A DNA stretch of 64,000 nucleotides from Corynebacterium felinum (GTDB lineage: Bacteria > Actinomycetota > Actinomycetes > Mycobacteriales > Mycobacteriaceae), in contig NZ_CP047209.1 in NCBI RefSeq assembly GCF_030408755.1, positions 2,666,001-2,730,000 of the forward strand, given 5' to 3'. Both the position numbers and the translations under genes were made by a program. Shown piece by piece: positions 26,601 through 36,357 of the stretch. Position 1 is the first letter of the stretch. Each line of letters starts with the position of its first letter. The notes below the pieces were generated by a model that was given only the letters and a program-made list of their open reading frames with translations, made no database searches and was not told where the DNA came from.

Positions 26601-29306
26601 CACATTCTTCACCACAGTGAAGGTGTTTGTCTTCGGGGTGTAGGTGTTTGTCACCGTAATGCGGTTCGCATCAGCATCGGCACCAATGGTCACAGCCTGG
26701 CTTGCCTGTGTTGCCAACTGGTAGTTGGCGTGCCCTGCACCTTCTTCGCTGACATATGCACAGCTGGTTCCGTGTGCGAAGCCTTCATCAACGCTGACCT
26801 CTGCACCATTTTGTGGCACCTCAACGGCGAAGTCGGTGTTAGCAGTGTATTTTCCGGCTCGCGATGGCTTATCGCAGCGCAGCTTCACAGTGACGTTTGC
26901 AGGAATTTCTGCTGGCAATTCAGCAGTGGTAGCCCCTGCAACCGATGCGGTCTTTTTCACCTTCAGCACGCCAAAATTCACAGGCGTGTAGGTATTGGTG
27001 ATCACTGCGGTGTTGGATTCTCCCTGACCTTCACCGATTTCAATCCGCTGAGTACCAGGCATGTAACTGACCTCTGGTCCGGTGTGATCAGCAACCTTGG
27101 CCGAATCCTCTACCTCATCGAAGGTACAAACAGTGCCTACGTAGAATTCACCTACTTGTTGCGCTTGTCCGCCGACTGTAATGGGCACAATCTTTGGCGT
27201 GTTTGCTACGAATTGCTGATCGCCTTGGCTCTTGGAATCCCGGTTACAGGTGAAGGAAACATTGACCGTTTGAAGGGTTGCGCCTTGCGACAATCCTCGT
27301 GCATTCTTTTGCACCGCTAAAAAGCCGGTTGCTACAGGACTATACGTATTGGTGAACTCGACCTGCTTATCCTGCCCCGCCTCGATGGTGACAACTTTGC
27401 TTTCTTCATCCACCGCATGCGTGTGATTTTTCCCTTCTGCCTCGTTCCTCGTGACAGTGGTGTCTTCAATGATGGTGCACTCAAAACCTGCTGGGATCCG
27501 ATCGGAAGTGTACTCACCACCAGTTGCGGGGATGGTGAAGTTACCGAGAATTGGATCAACATCCGTGCCTTTTTCACAGCGGAAGTTAAAGTTAAAGGCT
27601 TGAGCCAGGTCAAGGCCATTAGGCTTATTTACCTGCTTGCGCACCTTGAACTTTCCTTCTGCGGCGGCAGCAGTAAAACGGTTGGTCAGGATGAACGTAA
27701 TAGCCTCACCTGGTGCGCCATTCGTGATATTCAGCTGATTAGGTTGAATATCATATGTGGTGTTCTTCCCAATTTGGCTGGCTGGAAGGGTGAATACACC
27801 AGGCTGCCATTGGTGCTGAGACTGGGCTACAGCATTTTCAACAATTCTTGCCCGTGTATTTGCTTCGATATCAAGAACACAAGGCTGATTCACCGTGACA
27901 TTACATGCCTGGTCTGCCTTATTGTCTTGGGTGAGAACAAGTGGGAAGGATTCCACATCCGACTCCACCCCTGCAGGACCTTCGACTTCTTTGCGCACAA
28001 TGATGCGGGTCTTGGTCAGATCAGCAAACGCCTCAGAGGAAAAAATTGCACGAATAGAAGCCGCGCCAGCAGGCTGATTTTCTTCCTTATCGTTGATCAC
28101 CACAGTGTTGTGAAGTTTCGGATTATTCACACCTTGATCGCCTTTAATCGCAGGATGCTTCGGTATCCAGGTGTAAAAGCTGATACGGTAGGCCGCACCT
28201 TCTTTGGGCGAAGACATAGTCAAGGTGAAGTTTGTGCTTTTATCCCAGTTATGTTCACCCGGTACACCATCGAGAGTAAAAACTTCCGTTTCGCGGTGAT
28301 CTCCGTTTTCGATTGCGCCATTAGCCCAGTTAGCTACCGCAACTTTTTTACCACAGTCAAGGTCAAACTTATGATAATCCCCGCCGGGCTGACAAAGAGC
28401 CCCGTCATGGTCAGACCAATCGCCAGGGCGATCGGGGTGGTCACGACGCATAACGGTAAATCTACCTCCGCCAATGTGTCCTGGGGGAAGAAATTGCGGA
28501 AGTTCAATCGTTTTTCCGGTGTCAGGATCTTCGATATTTAAGGGCTGAAGTTGGTCCTTGACCTTAATTTCATTCCCAACAACAGCTGGTGGAAGTTCAA
28601 CAGTCCACAAAACCTGAAGGTAAGTTTGCCCCTGGTGTGTATGCTCGCTGGCAACCACACCTCCTTTTTTTACCTCGGTTCCATCAACCTTAGCTCCCAC
28701 AATAGGGGCTTTTTCCACCACACCACTGTCTTTGCCAGTGATCCGCTTATAGGCATTGACCTCTCCACCCCAGATAATTGGGCTGGATGATTTACCACCT
28801 TGGGCAGTAAGCTCCGCTTGGAAAGATCCGCGCAGATTCATCAAATTAGCTGTGGCTACTGCTTCGCTGAATGTACACACCACTTCGGTGCTCTTGGCGG
28901 TGACAACACAGTTCGTATACCCGTTGGCGTCTTTCACCGACTGGTTTGACACGTCCGAAAGCATCCATTCCGGCAGGGTAATGGTCATGGTATCGCCTGG
29001 TTTTGGACGCTCATGCGTGCCTACTGCCCAGTCGAAATTAAAAATGAATCTCTCATTTTCCTTCAAATCGCGTGCTTGGTCGAAGGGGATCTTGCGCCCA
29101 GCGGTTCCGCTAATACGGACTCCAGTGGCGTATTTGTCGCCGTGTGATACTGAGGCTGCTGGGTCAGCGAAAGCAGCGGGCAGGTAGTGCGAATGCACCA
29201 CGTGAACTCCAACAACCGTAATTGCGGCAGCTGCAACGACAGATAGTATTTTCCGCCACGGCTTGTGCCACACAGTTCGATCATCCGCATGCGTGGAATG
29301 ATTCAT
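23631..29306 (-). CDS. Giant LAxTG-anchored surface protein 1 (DUF5979-like repeats)
   Basis: 1891 residues. Signal peptide (to about PAAFA), then an N-terminal adhesin-type region of about 400 residues (GDKYATGVRISG, RPKPGDTMTITLPEWM) resembling Ig-like ligand-binding regions. Next come about 12 Ig-like modules of 100-125 residues, each starting with a strand like GTLYVNKAVAG and ending in TNTY. After the last module: a hydrophobic segment (WWWGFVALIPLAGSLIPMV), a Pro/Ala linker, the sorting motif LAATG, a membrane helix and RRRNS. This is sortase-anchored architecture; no sortase is in the window. Modules fall in recurring types (A-B-C-A-B-B-C), evidence of segment duplication. Start ATG at 29306 with AAGGAG upstream. 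Paralogous to the proteins at 36773-40672 and 41787-46685. Probably an adhesin; ligand unknown. Confidence 0.85.
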   Translation of the reverse strand: MNHSTHADDRTVWHKPWRKILSVVAAAAITVVGVHVVHSHYLPAAFADPAASVSHGDKYATGVRISGTAGRKIPFDQARDLKENERFIFNFDWAVGTHERPKPGDTMTITLPEWMLSDVSNQSVKDANGYTNCVVTAKSTEVVCTFSEAVATANLMNLRGSFQAELTAQGGKSSSPIIWGGEVNAYKRITGKDSGVVEKAPIVGAKVDGTEVKKGGVVASEHTHQGQTYLQVLWTVELPPAVVGNEIKVKDQLQPLNIEDPDTGKTIELPQFLPPGHIGGGRFTVMRRDHPDRPGDWSDHDGALCQPGGDYHKFDLDCGKKVAVANWANGAIENGDHRETEVFTLDGVPGEHNWDKSTNFTLTMSSPKEGAAYRISFYTWIPKHPAIKGDQGVNNPKLHNTVVINDKEENQPAGAASIRAIFSSEAFADLTKTRIIVRKEVEGPAGVESDVESFPLVLTQDNKADQACNVTVNQPCVLDIEANTRARIVENAVAQSQHQWQPGVFTLPASQIGKNTTYDIQPNQLNITNGAPGEAITFILTNRFTAAAAEGKFKVRKQVNKPNGLDLAQAFNFNFRCEKGTDVDPILGNFTIPATGGEYTSDRIPAGFECTIIEDTTVTRNEAEGKNHTHAVDEESKVVTIEAGQDKQVEFTNTYSPVATGFLAVQKNARGLSQGATLQTVNVSFTCNRDSKSQGDQQFVANTPKIVPITVGGQAQQVGEFYVGTVCTFDEVEDSAKVADHTGPEVSYMPGTQRIEIGEGQGESNTAVITNTYTPVNFGVLKVKKTASVAGATTAELPAEIPANVTVKLRCDKPSRAGKYTANTDFAVEVPQNGAEVSVDEGFAHGTSCAYVSEEGAGHANYQLATQASQAVTIGADADANRITVTNTYTPKTNTFTVVKNVQKPAELNLTKPFRFTYTCNGSGGEETGELEIPVAGGRVETKPFAVGTECTITEQVDETAAEAKAANHIHQVDQPSQQVTIKVNQKVEAAFTNTYREEEKGTLYVNKAVAGLAPGAELESVTVAVTCDRDSVSTGEKALSKDVVKNIQVSPKAAAVNVGEFYAGTQCRFEEVADSANVDNHATPAVTYNPANQIVSVQPGDQPDRNRMDITNTYTENPKGVLFVKKDAVGVAQGVTAPTVTVDISCNAPLVGETAALKRTVQLVPGAEATRIGEFYAGAACTVVEQADTAQLAEHKGPVVSYEPAGGAITVKPGATSQENLVTVTNNYTEVLFGALRIKKNTTVAGIEGAQVPQSAQATVTAKVTCDRDSRKGKYVRNRAFDVPVEQNGPVVVVDEEFEHGTVCSVSEEIGAEAQAYTPKVSIDRAVTIGADEAQNLITISNTYEPQQGSFTVIKRVDDVAGALPAGTSFHFDYTCVHPQFAELNKSGTLTIQGAGQAVVDGLSQGMTCTVVEKDAGIDHVEWKVTADQQDAQITVADGQPATITFTNTYTVPTGGLSVTKKVVREDALGLGASIAIDPNKEFTFTYTCELPGAQGAGTRANLGEPSRGELKVKAGGTESVTRIVAGSSCLVQEVAESAQVDNATVTLPRPQRVDVDKRGLSTLSMTNTYAATTGSITVHKQLEGSAKGLQHVRDHAFDMNVHCTKEAWKLNKALKVSATTPVTVTDIPAGANCAVTEELAGIQIAGVRVDTDPAAVTNVPVAPVVAGQTTDVTVRNVVTELGRVQIVKTLAGLSAGQGEALEFQVSATWQDKNEHKEHVLRLKANQPVVLPDVPVGTVVKLVETKPADTAFAVWKDPEFILGETSVNDADGAGVVTVAANTFTQPMALELRNTANPPWWWGFVALIPLAGSLIPMVPQPPAPPAGANHPAPPAENGGNAAAKSQAKGQAKQAAGEPQLAATGADVRVLSVLALLLVTSGAVLALRRRNS

Positions 29307-30239
29307 GGTTCCAATTAACTCCTTGTACTTCTCCCGCACCAGAGACGCCCAGCACGGTCGGCGCAATGCCTACAAGTGCGCAACCTCATTCCCCCGCAAG
29401 AAGAAAACTCTCATTCTTTCCTTATGAAACTTATCCATGAGTATGAATGATTGCGTTTGTTCCGGCGGGGTCAAGAAGGCCTCGCAAACAAAGCTCATAT
29501 TAATAGCAAATCTCCTTCAGTTACGCACCCACCAGCAGCTATCTAAGTAATATTCCCGCAATAAGGAATATATGCGAACTTTAAAAACGGGCATAACCGG
29601 AATTAAGCACAAACAAAACCCACATACTATCTGCTACTTTCTGAGCCGCCACGTCAAGCAATACCGGAATCCCACACCCCAAAGCCAGACCGATCCCTCA
29701 CTAAATCCCTAGATTTCTTACTCGAAATTAAGTGTAAGCAAAAAGGCATACATCTCGCGTCACCCAGCGGAAAAACCTTTTGCTGTAACTACAATATTTC
29801 CCGCACATGTTTATTTACGCACGAGTTTCAATACCGCATGATCACCACCCCCACCCATAGCACTAGCGCATCATGCATACCATCTTTTCGCTACTTCACA
29901 ACAACCGGCCATAGTTTGCCCTCACCCAAAGCCTGTCAGAACACCCAGGCTCCGCACATCAGGGAGAACTAAACCAACATTAAGCAAAAATCTACTTTTA
30001 GCAGGGTTTGACCCAAGTTATTCATAGAATAATGCACATGTTCTACCCCGCTATACCCCCGTTAAGGTGTGCTGTTGCCCAAGCAAAAAATCACAAGTGA
30101 TACCTCTTTTCTAAAGCGGCCACACCAATTCGCACTACAATCCCCTACCACACTCCCCTCCCGCCGCTGTAGGTATCTGCGCCCTTTTTACACTTGTTAG
30201 TTTCGCTTCACCGCCCCAGAGCGTATTGGGTTTTGAGAT
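29307..30239. other. Long non-coding region upstream of adhesin 1
   Basis: About 930 A/T-rich bases with only short, improbable reading frames. It must contain the adhesin 1 promoter on the minus strand. I recognise no RNA gene or operator. Confidence 0.4.
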
Positions 30240-30840
30240 GGCAAAATTTATTGAATTTTTCTCAGAAGAAAACCGCTTGTGAACCCCTAACCTGCGGTTA
30301 TGAAGGTTTGGTGGGTGGAGCTCCGTGACCAAGTATGCAGAGGTACGTAGTGGTTTGGGATCATCAAAATCACGCTGATCTTAAACACGTGCAAGCTTGC
30401 ATGTTCCGCTTCACTTGCTTTCGTGGCTTGCAACTTACCGAGCGTAACCTTCAGCCTTACATGCCGATGGGTACGGAAGTCGGATTGTGACTCACGGGCG
30501 TAGCGTTGAGCGCATCTAATCTGTGATCGTATGCGCAACGGTAGCACTGTACTTGGTAGAGGCATGAGGGCTTTGTTCTATATATAAGGAAATTATTGAT
30601 TCGACATAGAGCAAGTGCTACCTGTAAAACCGCAGGTCAATTTTTCACCTGTTTGCTGAAAGTCGAATCAGTATTTTTGAATCAATCCCCGCGTATTCAT
30701 AGGTATGCTTTTGGCGCGTGGTGTACAGGGCGTATCCTGCCCAATCAGGTCGATCAAGCTTTAGTGCTTCGTCGGCTCCCCAGTGTTCTTTTCACACTGC
30801 AATTCCCGATAAGAAAACCCATTATGTTCTAAGCCCCTGC
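30240..30840 (+). repeat. Dispersed repeat copy C with internal hairpin (30598-30669)
   Basis: Inverse-orientation homologue of 3375-4060. Matching blocks include the AAGCGGTTTTCT block (minus strand, near 30263-30280), ATCAAAATCACGCTGAT (near 30362), TTCGTGGCTTGCAA (near 30419), the hairpin GATTCGAC (30598-30605) / GTCGAATC (30662-30669), and TTCTTTTCACA (near 30787). Compared with copy A it lacks roughly 150 bases in the middle. Relative to the hairpin orientation, both long copies lie upstream of an exported-protein gene (4497 and 29306). Confidence 0.65.
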
Positions 30841-30882
30841 TCGAACATTCATACATTTCGCCACTGAGTGTGCGCACATTTA

Positions 30883-30922
30883 AAGCGTGTGCGTTGGTAT
30901 GACGCCAACACACACGCTTGAG
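30883..30922 (-). terminator. Terminator of lysS
   Basis: AAGCGTGTGCGTTGG (30883-30897) pairs with CCAACACACACGCTT (30905-30919) with one mismatch; on the minus strand it is followed by TTAAATG. It lies 27 bases past the lysS stop. Confidence 0.75.
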
Positions 30923-30945
30923 GTTTCGCGCTTGGGTACGAAGTG

Positions 30946-32520
30946 TTAACGCTCAGGCTTCACCATTGGGAACAGAACAGTTTCGCGGATGCCAAGGCCG
31001 GTCAGTGCCATCAGCAGGCGGTCGATGCCCATGCCGCAACCGGCTGTCGGTGGCATGCCCTGTTCCATTGCGGCGAGGAAGTCTTCATCCAAGACCATCG
31101 CTTCATCATCACCGCCGGCCGCAAGGCGTGCCTGGTCCTCAAAGCGCTCACGCTGAATCACTGGGTCGACAAGCTCCGAGTAGCCGGTGGCAAGCTCAAA
31201 GCCGCGCACGTACAGGTCCCACTTTTCGGTCACGCCTTCCAGTTCGCGGTGCTGGCGGGTCAGTGGGGAGGTTTCGACTGGGAAGTTGCGCACGAAGATG
31301 GGGCCTTCGAGCTGGTCTTCGCACAGCACTTCCCAAATTTCTTCAACAAGCTTGCCGTGTCCCCAACCGCCCTTTGCGGGAACGTCGAGGCCGATCACCT
31401 TCGCAATATCCTTGAGCTCTTCCACGGTGGAGTGGATGGTCACTTCAGGCTGGCCGGGGAATTTACGCTGCAGCGCTTCGTTGAGGGAAGGATACATTTC
31501 GATGCTCTTCCATTCGCCACCGAGGTCGTATTCGGTGCCGTCGGCAAGCGTGACTGTGGTGGTGCCAAAAACATCGAGTGCGACTTGCTGCACGAGGTTT
31601 TTGATCAGCTCAGCGCCGTCGTCGTACGTGCCCCACGCCTGGTAGGTTTCGAGCATGGCAAACTCTGGGGAGTGGGAGGAGTCCACGCCTTCGTTGCGGA
31701 AGTTGCGGTTGACCTCAAAAACGCGCTCAATGCCACCAACAACGCAGCGCTTGAGGAAAAGCTCAGGTGCAATGCGCAGGTACAGATCAATGTCGAGGGC
31801 GTTGGAGTGGGTCATGAATGGGCGCGCTGCGGCACCACCATGCAGGGTCTGAAGCATGGGGGTTTCAACTTCGAGGAATCCTTGGGATTCAAGGTAGTTG
31901 CGCAGTGCCCGCATCACCTTGATGCGGGTCATGGCGTTTTCGCGCGCCTTTTCGCGCATGATGAGGTCGGTGTAGCGGTGACGCACCCGCGAATCCTCGC
32001 TCATGTCGGCGAAAGCGACGGGCAGTGGGCGCAGTGCCTTCGATGCCATGTGCCAGCTGGACACCATCACGGACAGCTCGCCGCGCTTGGAGGCAATGAC
32101 CTTGCCGCGCACCGACACGATGTCGCCGAGGTCAACATCGGACTTCCAGCTCGCGAGCTGTTCTTCGCCAACGACTGCCAGCGAAAGCATGGCCTGGATT
32201 TGGGTGCCGTTGCCTTCCTGCAGGGCTGCGAAGCAAAGCTTGCCGGTGTTGCGAATGAACAGGACACGCCCGGCGATGGCAACTTCCACGTCGGTTTCGT
32301 CGCCAGCTTCGAGGTAGGTGACCCCATCAACCTTGGCGTCATCGCGGTTGTCATCGTTGAGTACCACGAATTGCTTGCGCAGGTCGGTGATAGAGATAGT
32401 GCGGTCGACGATGACAGGATATGCGTCCTTGCCCTCGGCAAGCAGCTTGGCGCGCTTTTCGCGGCGAATCCGCAGCTGCTCGGGGACGTCGTTTGCTGGG
32501 GTCTTTTTTGCGTCAGTCAC
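30946..32520 (-). CDS. lysS: Lysyl-tRNA synthetase (class II)
   Basis: Charges tRNA-Lys. 524 residues: an N-terminal OB-fold anticodon-binding domain ([23 protein letters not shown]), class II motif 1 region ([21 protein letters not shown]), motif 2 ([20 protein letters not shown]) and motif 3 ([15 protein letters not shown]). I choose the GTG at 32520, giving [20 protein letters not shown], which matches the usual corynebacterial start; the frame continues upstream to 32589 but that part is atypical. In M. tuberculosis lysS is close to clpC; here 14 kb of surface and regulator genes separate them. Confidence 0.95.
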   Translation of the reverse strand: MTDAKKTPANDVPEQLRIRREKRAKLLAEGKDAYPVIVDRTISITDLRKQFVVLNDDNRDDAKVDGVTYLEAGDETDVEVAIAGRVLFIRNTGKLCFAALQEGNGTQIQAMLSLAVVGEEQLASWKSDVDLGDIVSVRGKVIASKRGELSVMVSSWHMASKALRPLPVAFADMSEDSRVRHRYTDLIMREKARENAMTRIKVMRALRNYLESQGFLEVETPMLQTLHGGAAARPFMTHSNALDIDLYLRIAPELFLKRCVVGGIERVFEVNRNFRNEGVDSSHSPEFAMLETYQAWGTYDDGAELIKNLVQQVALDVFGTTTVTLADGTEYDLGGEWKSIEMYPSLNEALQRKFPGQPEVTIHSTVEELKDIAKVIGLDVPAKGGWGHGKLVEEIWEVLCEDQLEGPIFVRNFPVETSPLTRQHRELEGVTEKWDLYVRGFELATGYSELVDPVIQRERFEDQARLAAGGDDEAMVLDEDFLAAMEQGMPPTAGCGMGIDRLLMALTGLGIRETVLFPMVKPER

Positions 32521-32632
32521 GCTATCAAAGCGTAGTCCACCTGCGCCCAAAAATCTAAGCACAGCAAAGCTTGTCGACGCCGCCATCACGTCGCCTTGAT
32601 TTTGTAGGATTTATGTAAAAATCGTTAGTTGT

Positions 32633-32661
32633 TTGAACAGCTTTGCTGCCAGTTAGATAAA
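32633..32661 (+). promoter_or_regulatory. Promoter of the RloA/RloB pair
   Basis: TTGAAC (32633-32638), a 17-base spacer and GATAAA (32656-32661), about 50 bases upstream of the rloA start. The region is A/T-rich compared with the housekeeping DNA around it. Confidence 0.55.
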
Positions 32662-32712
32662 TTCTGCATAAAAACTGCAAAAATTGACTTTTGCATGGAT
32701 AAGATGGAGAGC

Positions 32713-34056
32713 ATGTTGCTTTCACTCACAGTCGAGAACTTTCGCCCTTTTGCCAAAGAAACCACTCTTGACATGCAAAAACCCACTTTTCATACAGTGC
32801 GCCCGCGCGGTGATGAAAAGTGGGTAGATGTGGTGGAAAAGCGTGCTGCTATTTTTGGCCCGAACGCATCAGGTAAGTCAACTATTCTCAAACCACTAGG
32901 CTTACTCCAGAAGGCAATTTGCGAATCACTACTATCGAATACTCCAGGTAAAGCTCTCTTTTCACCCCACAAACTCCATACAACCAGCTCTACCACGTAT
33001 ATCACTGAGTATGTGCGGAACGATGTTCGCTACCGGTGGGAACTAAAAGTGGATAAGGAAGGTGTAGTTTTCGAATCAGTTTTTGCTAACGCCGTACGCA
33101 CTTGGCGGCCGATCTTCGAGCGGAGTCGAAACGATATCGTTTTCCACCCTGCCTCTGGTATTAAAAAGGCCACTGCGGAGAACATTAGCCAGTTCCTCAC
33201 ACCGTGGTCGCTTACTTTGAGCGCGTGGGGTCGCGTGAAATCTAAGGGCTCATTCTTTGGTGCCGCCGAATGGTGGCTCGACAGCCTTCTTCCCATCATT
33301 GACCAAAGTCGTTTCGATCAGGAGGGTAGGCATGGATGGATCACAAACATGGCAGCTGAACATGTGGAATGGTTGGAGCTGATTGCGCATGTGGCTGCTG
33401 CGGCAGATGTAGGCATCAATGACGTAAGCGTCAAGGAAGAACAGCTTCCTAACGACTTGGAGTTCTTCTTCAGCAGTGAAGAAACCCGAGGTAGTGAAAT
33501 AGTCGTTGCAAAATCACATCCCGATGGCGAGGACTTTGAAAGCTACTTGCGCTTCCTCGAATTCCATCACGGAAATGATGGAGCGAGCTTTGCACTTTCC
33601 GAACATGATGAGTCCTTAGGCACTCGCGCGTGGATCGACCATATTCTTCCTGCGGTCTACGCATTGGCATATGGACGCCTTTTAGTCATTGACGAATTAG
33701 ATGGGAGCCTTCACCCGATACTTGTTCGGGCTTTCATTGGCCTTTTTGCCGATGAGCATTTGAATACTGAAGGTGCACAGCTGATCTTCACCACACACGA
33801 TTCAACCTTATTAGGTAATCACCCTGATTCAGCCCTCAGTGCATCCGAAGTGTGGTTCACGGAGAAGAAAGATACATACTCAGATTTTTTTGCGTTGTCG
33901 GAGTTTCCTGTTCGCGCACAGCACAATATCGAGAAACGGTATTTCCAGGGAGTCTTTGGCGCGTTGCCTGTTGCGCAAACAAGCAAAATCGCGGAAGCGC
34001 TTTCTGCGCTGCGTAAAAAGCTGAAGTCACCAGTAAATGAGTACGCCCATGGCTAG
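32713..34056 (+). CDS. RloA / AbiLi-like AAA ATPase
   Basis: About 447 residues. ABC/SMC-type ATPase of the kind paired with RloB: N-terminal LLSLTVENFRPF, Walker A GPNASGKST (near residue 50), and C-terminal LLVIDELDGSLHP (Walker B) and IFTTHDSTLL (switch His). In lactococcal AbiL and in RloAB loci of restriction regions, such ATPases act in phage defence with a RloB-family partner. Start: the ATG at 32713 has GGAG seven bases upstream; ATGs at 32695 and 32704 are alternatives. The end overlaps the start of rloB. The gene appears intact, but its partner is disrupted. Confidence 0.85.
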   Translation: MLLSLTVENFRPFAKETTLDMQKPTFHTVRPRGDEKWVDVVEKRAAIFGPNASGKSTILKPLGLLQKAICESLLSNTPGKALFSPHKLHTTSSTTYITEYVRNDVRYRWELKVDKEGVVFESVFANAVRTWRPIFERSRNDIVFHPASGIKKATAENISQFLTPWSLTLSAWGRVKSKGSFFGAAEWWLDSLLPIIDQSRFDQEGRHGWITNMAAEHVEWLELIAHVAAAADVGINDVSVKEEQLPNDLEFFFSSEETRGSEIVVAKSHPDGEDFESYLRFLEFHHGNDGASFALSEHDESLGTRAWIDHILPAVYALAYGRLLVIDELDGSLHPILVRAFIGLFADEHLNTEGAQLIFTTHDSTLLGNHPDSALSASEVWFTEKKDTYSDFFALSEFPVRAQHNIEKRYFQGVFGALPVAQTSKIAEALSALRKKLKSPVNEYAHG

Positions 34057-34490
34057 AAACGTGAAGCCTCGACGGCGTGGGAAAGCCGGAAGCCGTGATA
34101 CGAAACCATCTGTCATGTTGGTTGTACAGGGAGAGCTTACCGAAAGGGTCTACTTCGAAAGGTTAAAAGAAATCCTTCATTTATCCAATGTCTCAATCAA
34201 GGCTGTTCCCCATTCACCTGAGCTAATCGTATCGCGATCCAAGCAGTCAATTAATCGTGACAAAAATAGCCCTTTTACCTATGTATTCTATGTGATTGAC
34301 GTTGACGAATCTTCCGATGATCAAATCAACCGCGCTGTCAGCGAGGCGAAGGAATCGAAAACGAAGCACACGCAGCACTACGTTGTGGTCTCATACGAGA
34401 GTTTTGATTCTTGGCTCTTCGCACATCATCGTCGGCTTTGTGGCGTCCATTTTCCTCGGTCGCATATTCAAAAAGAGCTGAAGAAGCTAG
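34037..34490 (+). pseudogene. RloB / AbiLii-like protein, 5' part, interrupted by IS
   Basis: First 151 codons of a RloB-family gene (KPSVMLVVQGELTERVYFERL at the start, TYVFYVIDVDE, VVSYESFDSWLFAHH). It is cut after ELKKL by the IS element at 34491. Removing the IS and one CTAG copy joins this part in frame to 36362-36534, giving a 208-residue protein. In the present state translation would read about 40 residues of IS sequence and stop at 34609. ATG at 34037 overlaps the rloA end; ATG at 34049 is an alternative start. Confidence 0.88.
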
Positions 34491-36357
34491 CCCAGATTTT
34501 TCATGGGGTGGGTTTGGTGGTGGTGGGTTGGGGTGGTGTGTTTGTGGGGTTGGTTGGTTCACCTTCGCCCTTTGATTCGTGGTTTTTAGGGCAAGGTGTG
34601 CGTCCATAAAGTTGTGTGGGGTTTGGGGGTTGGGGTGTGCCTGCAGTGTGGCTGCCAGATCGCGTGTGTGGGCCTAGGGGTGTTAGGGTTTTCGTTTCTT
34701 CCAGCGTGGCTGTAGAAGGCTCTGGGTGTAGCCAATAAGCGTGACCAGTGTGTGGGTGTGGGGGTTGTGCTGGTCAAGCTGGAGGATGATGCGTCTGCTG
34801 CTTGTGGTGATTTTTGATGCAACCGCAACAAACCTTACACGGATAGTCTTCGGCACCCATGTCCACCAAGGCTTGCTTGTTTCTTGGTGTGAATGATCCT
34901 TGTGGTGGCAGGCGTCGATGAGTTTCGTCCAGGTAAGAAGTTGGTGGGATAGTGCAACGATCAAACACCAGATTTGGTTCGCCCCGAATTGTTTAAACGG
35001 CAGTTTACTAAGGCCTTGGTCTTTGGTGTCTTTGATGTGTTGTTCACATAAAGACCGATTACGGTAGCAGTAGTCAATGTGTTGAATATTCCCAATAAGG
35101 TTCGTTACGCACAGTTGGGCGCGAACACCATGTTGGTTGAAAAGACTGTGTTGGCACCCTGGGTGGGGTGGTTCGATTCGTGCGATAACACGCATATCCT
35201 CGGGGTAGTCAGCTAGAAGATTCACCAAAGGTTGGTGCTCATCTATATTTGCGGTGCGCAGTAGTCCGGTGATGTCTTCAAGGAAATGGTTCTCATCACA
35301 AACCAGATCCCCTGAAGCACGCACAATCGGCACCCGAGTATCCCACCGATCACAGTCTTTGCCTGTGTGAGCACTGGTTCCCAAGTGTTGTGTATCAGCG
35401 TTGGTTGTTTGTTGGGATTGAAGGTGATGGTCAAGGGTGATGCGCGCTGTCGGCGGGGCGGAATAACCCAGAACATACCCAAGGTTGTGATCGTTGAGGA
35501 AACTGATGAATTTCTTTGTCCCACCAGCACTGTCAGCACGGATGACTAATCGTTTGCCCCAGGGTTGACCATCACTGTGATCAGGCAGGGTGGCAAGAAT
35601 CTCGTCAACAAGCTGGCAGTGATCACGAATTGTGTTTGCCCCGGCATTTCCTGGTCGAAGCAGGCAGTTAAGAAACTCCCCACCAGGCAGACCGATGCTG
35701 GTGTAATCAATAAAGGCACATAACGGGTGGAAACCAAAGCCTTTCTTATAGGTAGGCGTCGCGTTTTCCTTATCGGAATGTGCGGTAATCAACGTGGCAT
35801 CAATATCGATAACCAGTGGTTGTTCAACTGTTGCCACCCGATGCGGAGCGTGATCACCTAACAAATCCCACACCCTAGTGCGAGCTTGTTTCGCTGCGTG
35901 GATAAACCCTTCTCGCACATGCTCGCTGGTATCTGCATATTCTGTGATCCGCCGCCATGCGGTTGTCACTGACGGTAACGATTTTGATGCTAACGCGGTT
36001 GAAACAGAAGAAAGCAAGGTGATGTCGTGGACATCATCCCCACCAGCAATCAACGATAAAGCCAGATTCACCCACACATCCCCTAACGTGTGCGTGAGCC
36101 CAGAACGCGGCAAAGCGGAATCAAGGCAGTCACTTATTCCCACCAATTCGGCTACGTGAGCAAACGGTAACACCCCCGCACCGGATACAAGATGAGAACA
36201 GCTAGCAACCCGTGGAATGTATGTGGTAGTCTTCACCTTGAAAGTGTTTCTTTCTGCCTAGATTATTGACTTCAAAACATCTCTATTCTAGCAGGTCAAG
36301 AAGCACTTTCTTTACTTTTTGCTCACCTTTTCACCCCACACCCATGAAAAATCCGGG
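34491..36357 (-). mobile_element. IS1380-family insertion sequence, complete
   Basis: 1867 bp. Ends are imperfect inverted repeats: CCCAGATTTTTCATGGG at the left and CCCATGAAAAATCCGGG at the right. It is flanked by a 4-bp direct repeat CTAG (34487-34490 and 36358-36361), the target duplication size of the family. It contains one transposase gene and about 190 bases of non-coding DNA at its left end. The clean ends and intact transposase suggest a fairly recent insertion. Confidence 0.93.
34683..36236 (-). CDS. IS1380-family transposase
   Basis: 517 residues, full length for the family. DDE residues can be placed: first Asp in LVIDIDATLITAHSDKEN, second in LVIRADSAGGTKKF, Glu in YRNRSLCEQHIKDTKDQGL. 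The block YKKGFGFHPLCAF is highly typical of IS1380/IS1676-like transposases. Starts at GTG 36236 with a weak ribosome site. No frameshift or stop is seen, so it may be active. Confidence 0.95.
   Translation of the reverse strand: MKTTTYIPRVASCSHLVSGAGVLPFAHVAELVGISDCLDSALPRSGLTHTLGDVWVNLALSLIAGGDDVHDITLLSSVSTALASKSLPSVTTAWRRITEYADTSEHVREGFIHAAKQARTRVWDLLGDHAPHRVATVEQPLVIDIDATLITAHSDKENATPTYKKGFGFHPLCAFIDYTSIGLPGGEFLNCLLRPGNAGANTIRDHCQLVDEILATLPDHSDGQPWGKRLVIRADSAGGTKKFISFLNDHNLGYVLGYSAPPTARITLDHHLQSQQTTNADTQHLGTSAHTGKDCDRWDTRVPIVRASGDLVCDENHFLEDITGLLRTANIDEHQPLVNLLADYPEDMRVIARIEPPHPGCQHSLFNQHGVRAQLCVTNLIGNIQHIDYCYRNRSLCEQHIKDTKDQGLSKLPFKQFGANQIWCLIVALSHQLLTWTKLIDACHHKDHSHQETSKPWWTWVPKTIRVRFVAVASKITTSSRRIILQLDQHNPHTHTLVTLIGYTQSLLQPRWKKRKP

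Noticed and set aside
30596..30832. Open frame with a segment (ATCKTAGQFFTCLLKVESVF) that recurs in the repeat at 3478-3687
   Set aside because: The similarity is just the translated hairpin repeat. Copy B has a stop in that frame, and the base changes follow pairing, not codons.
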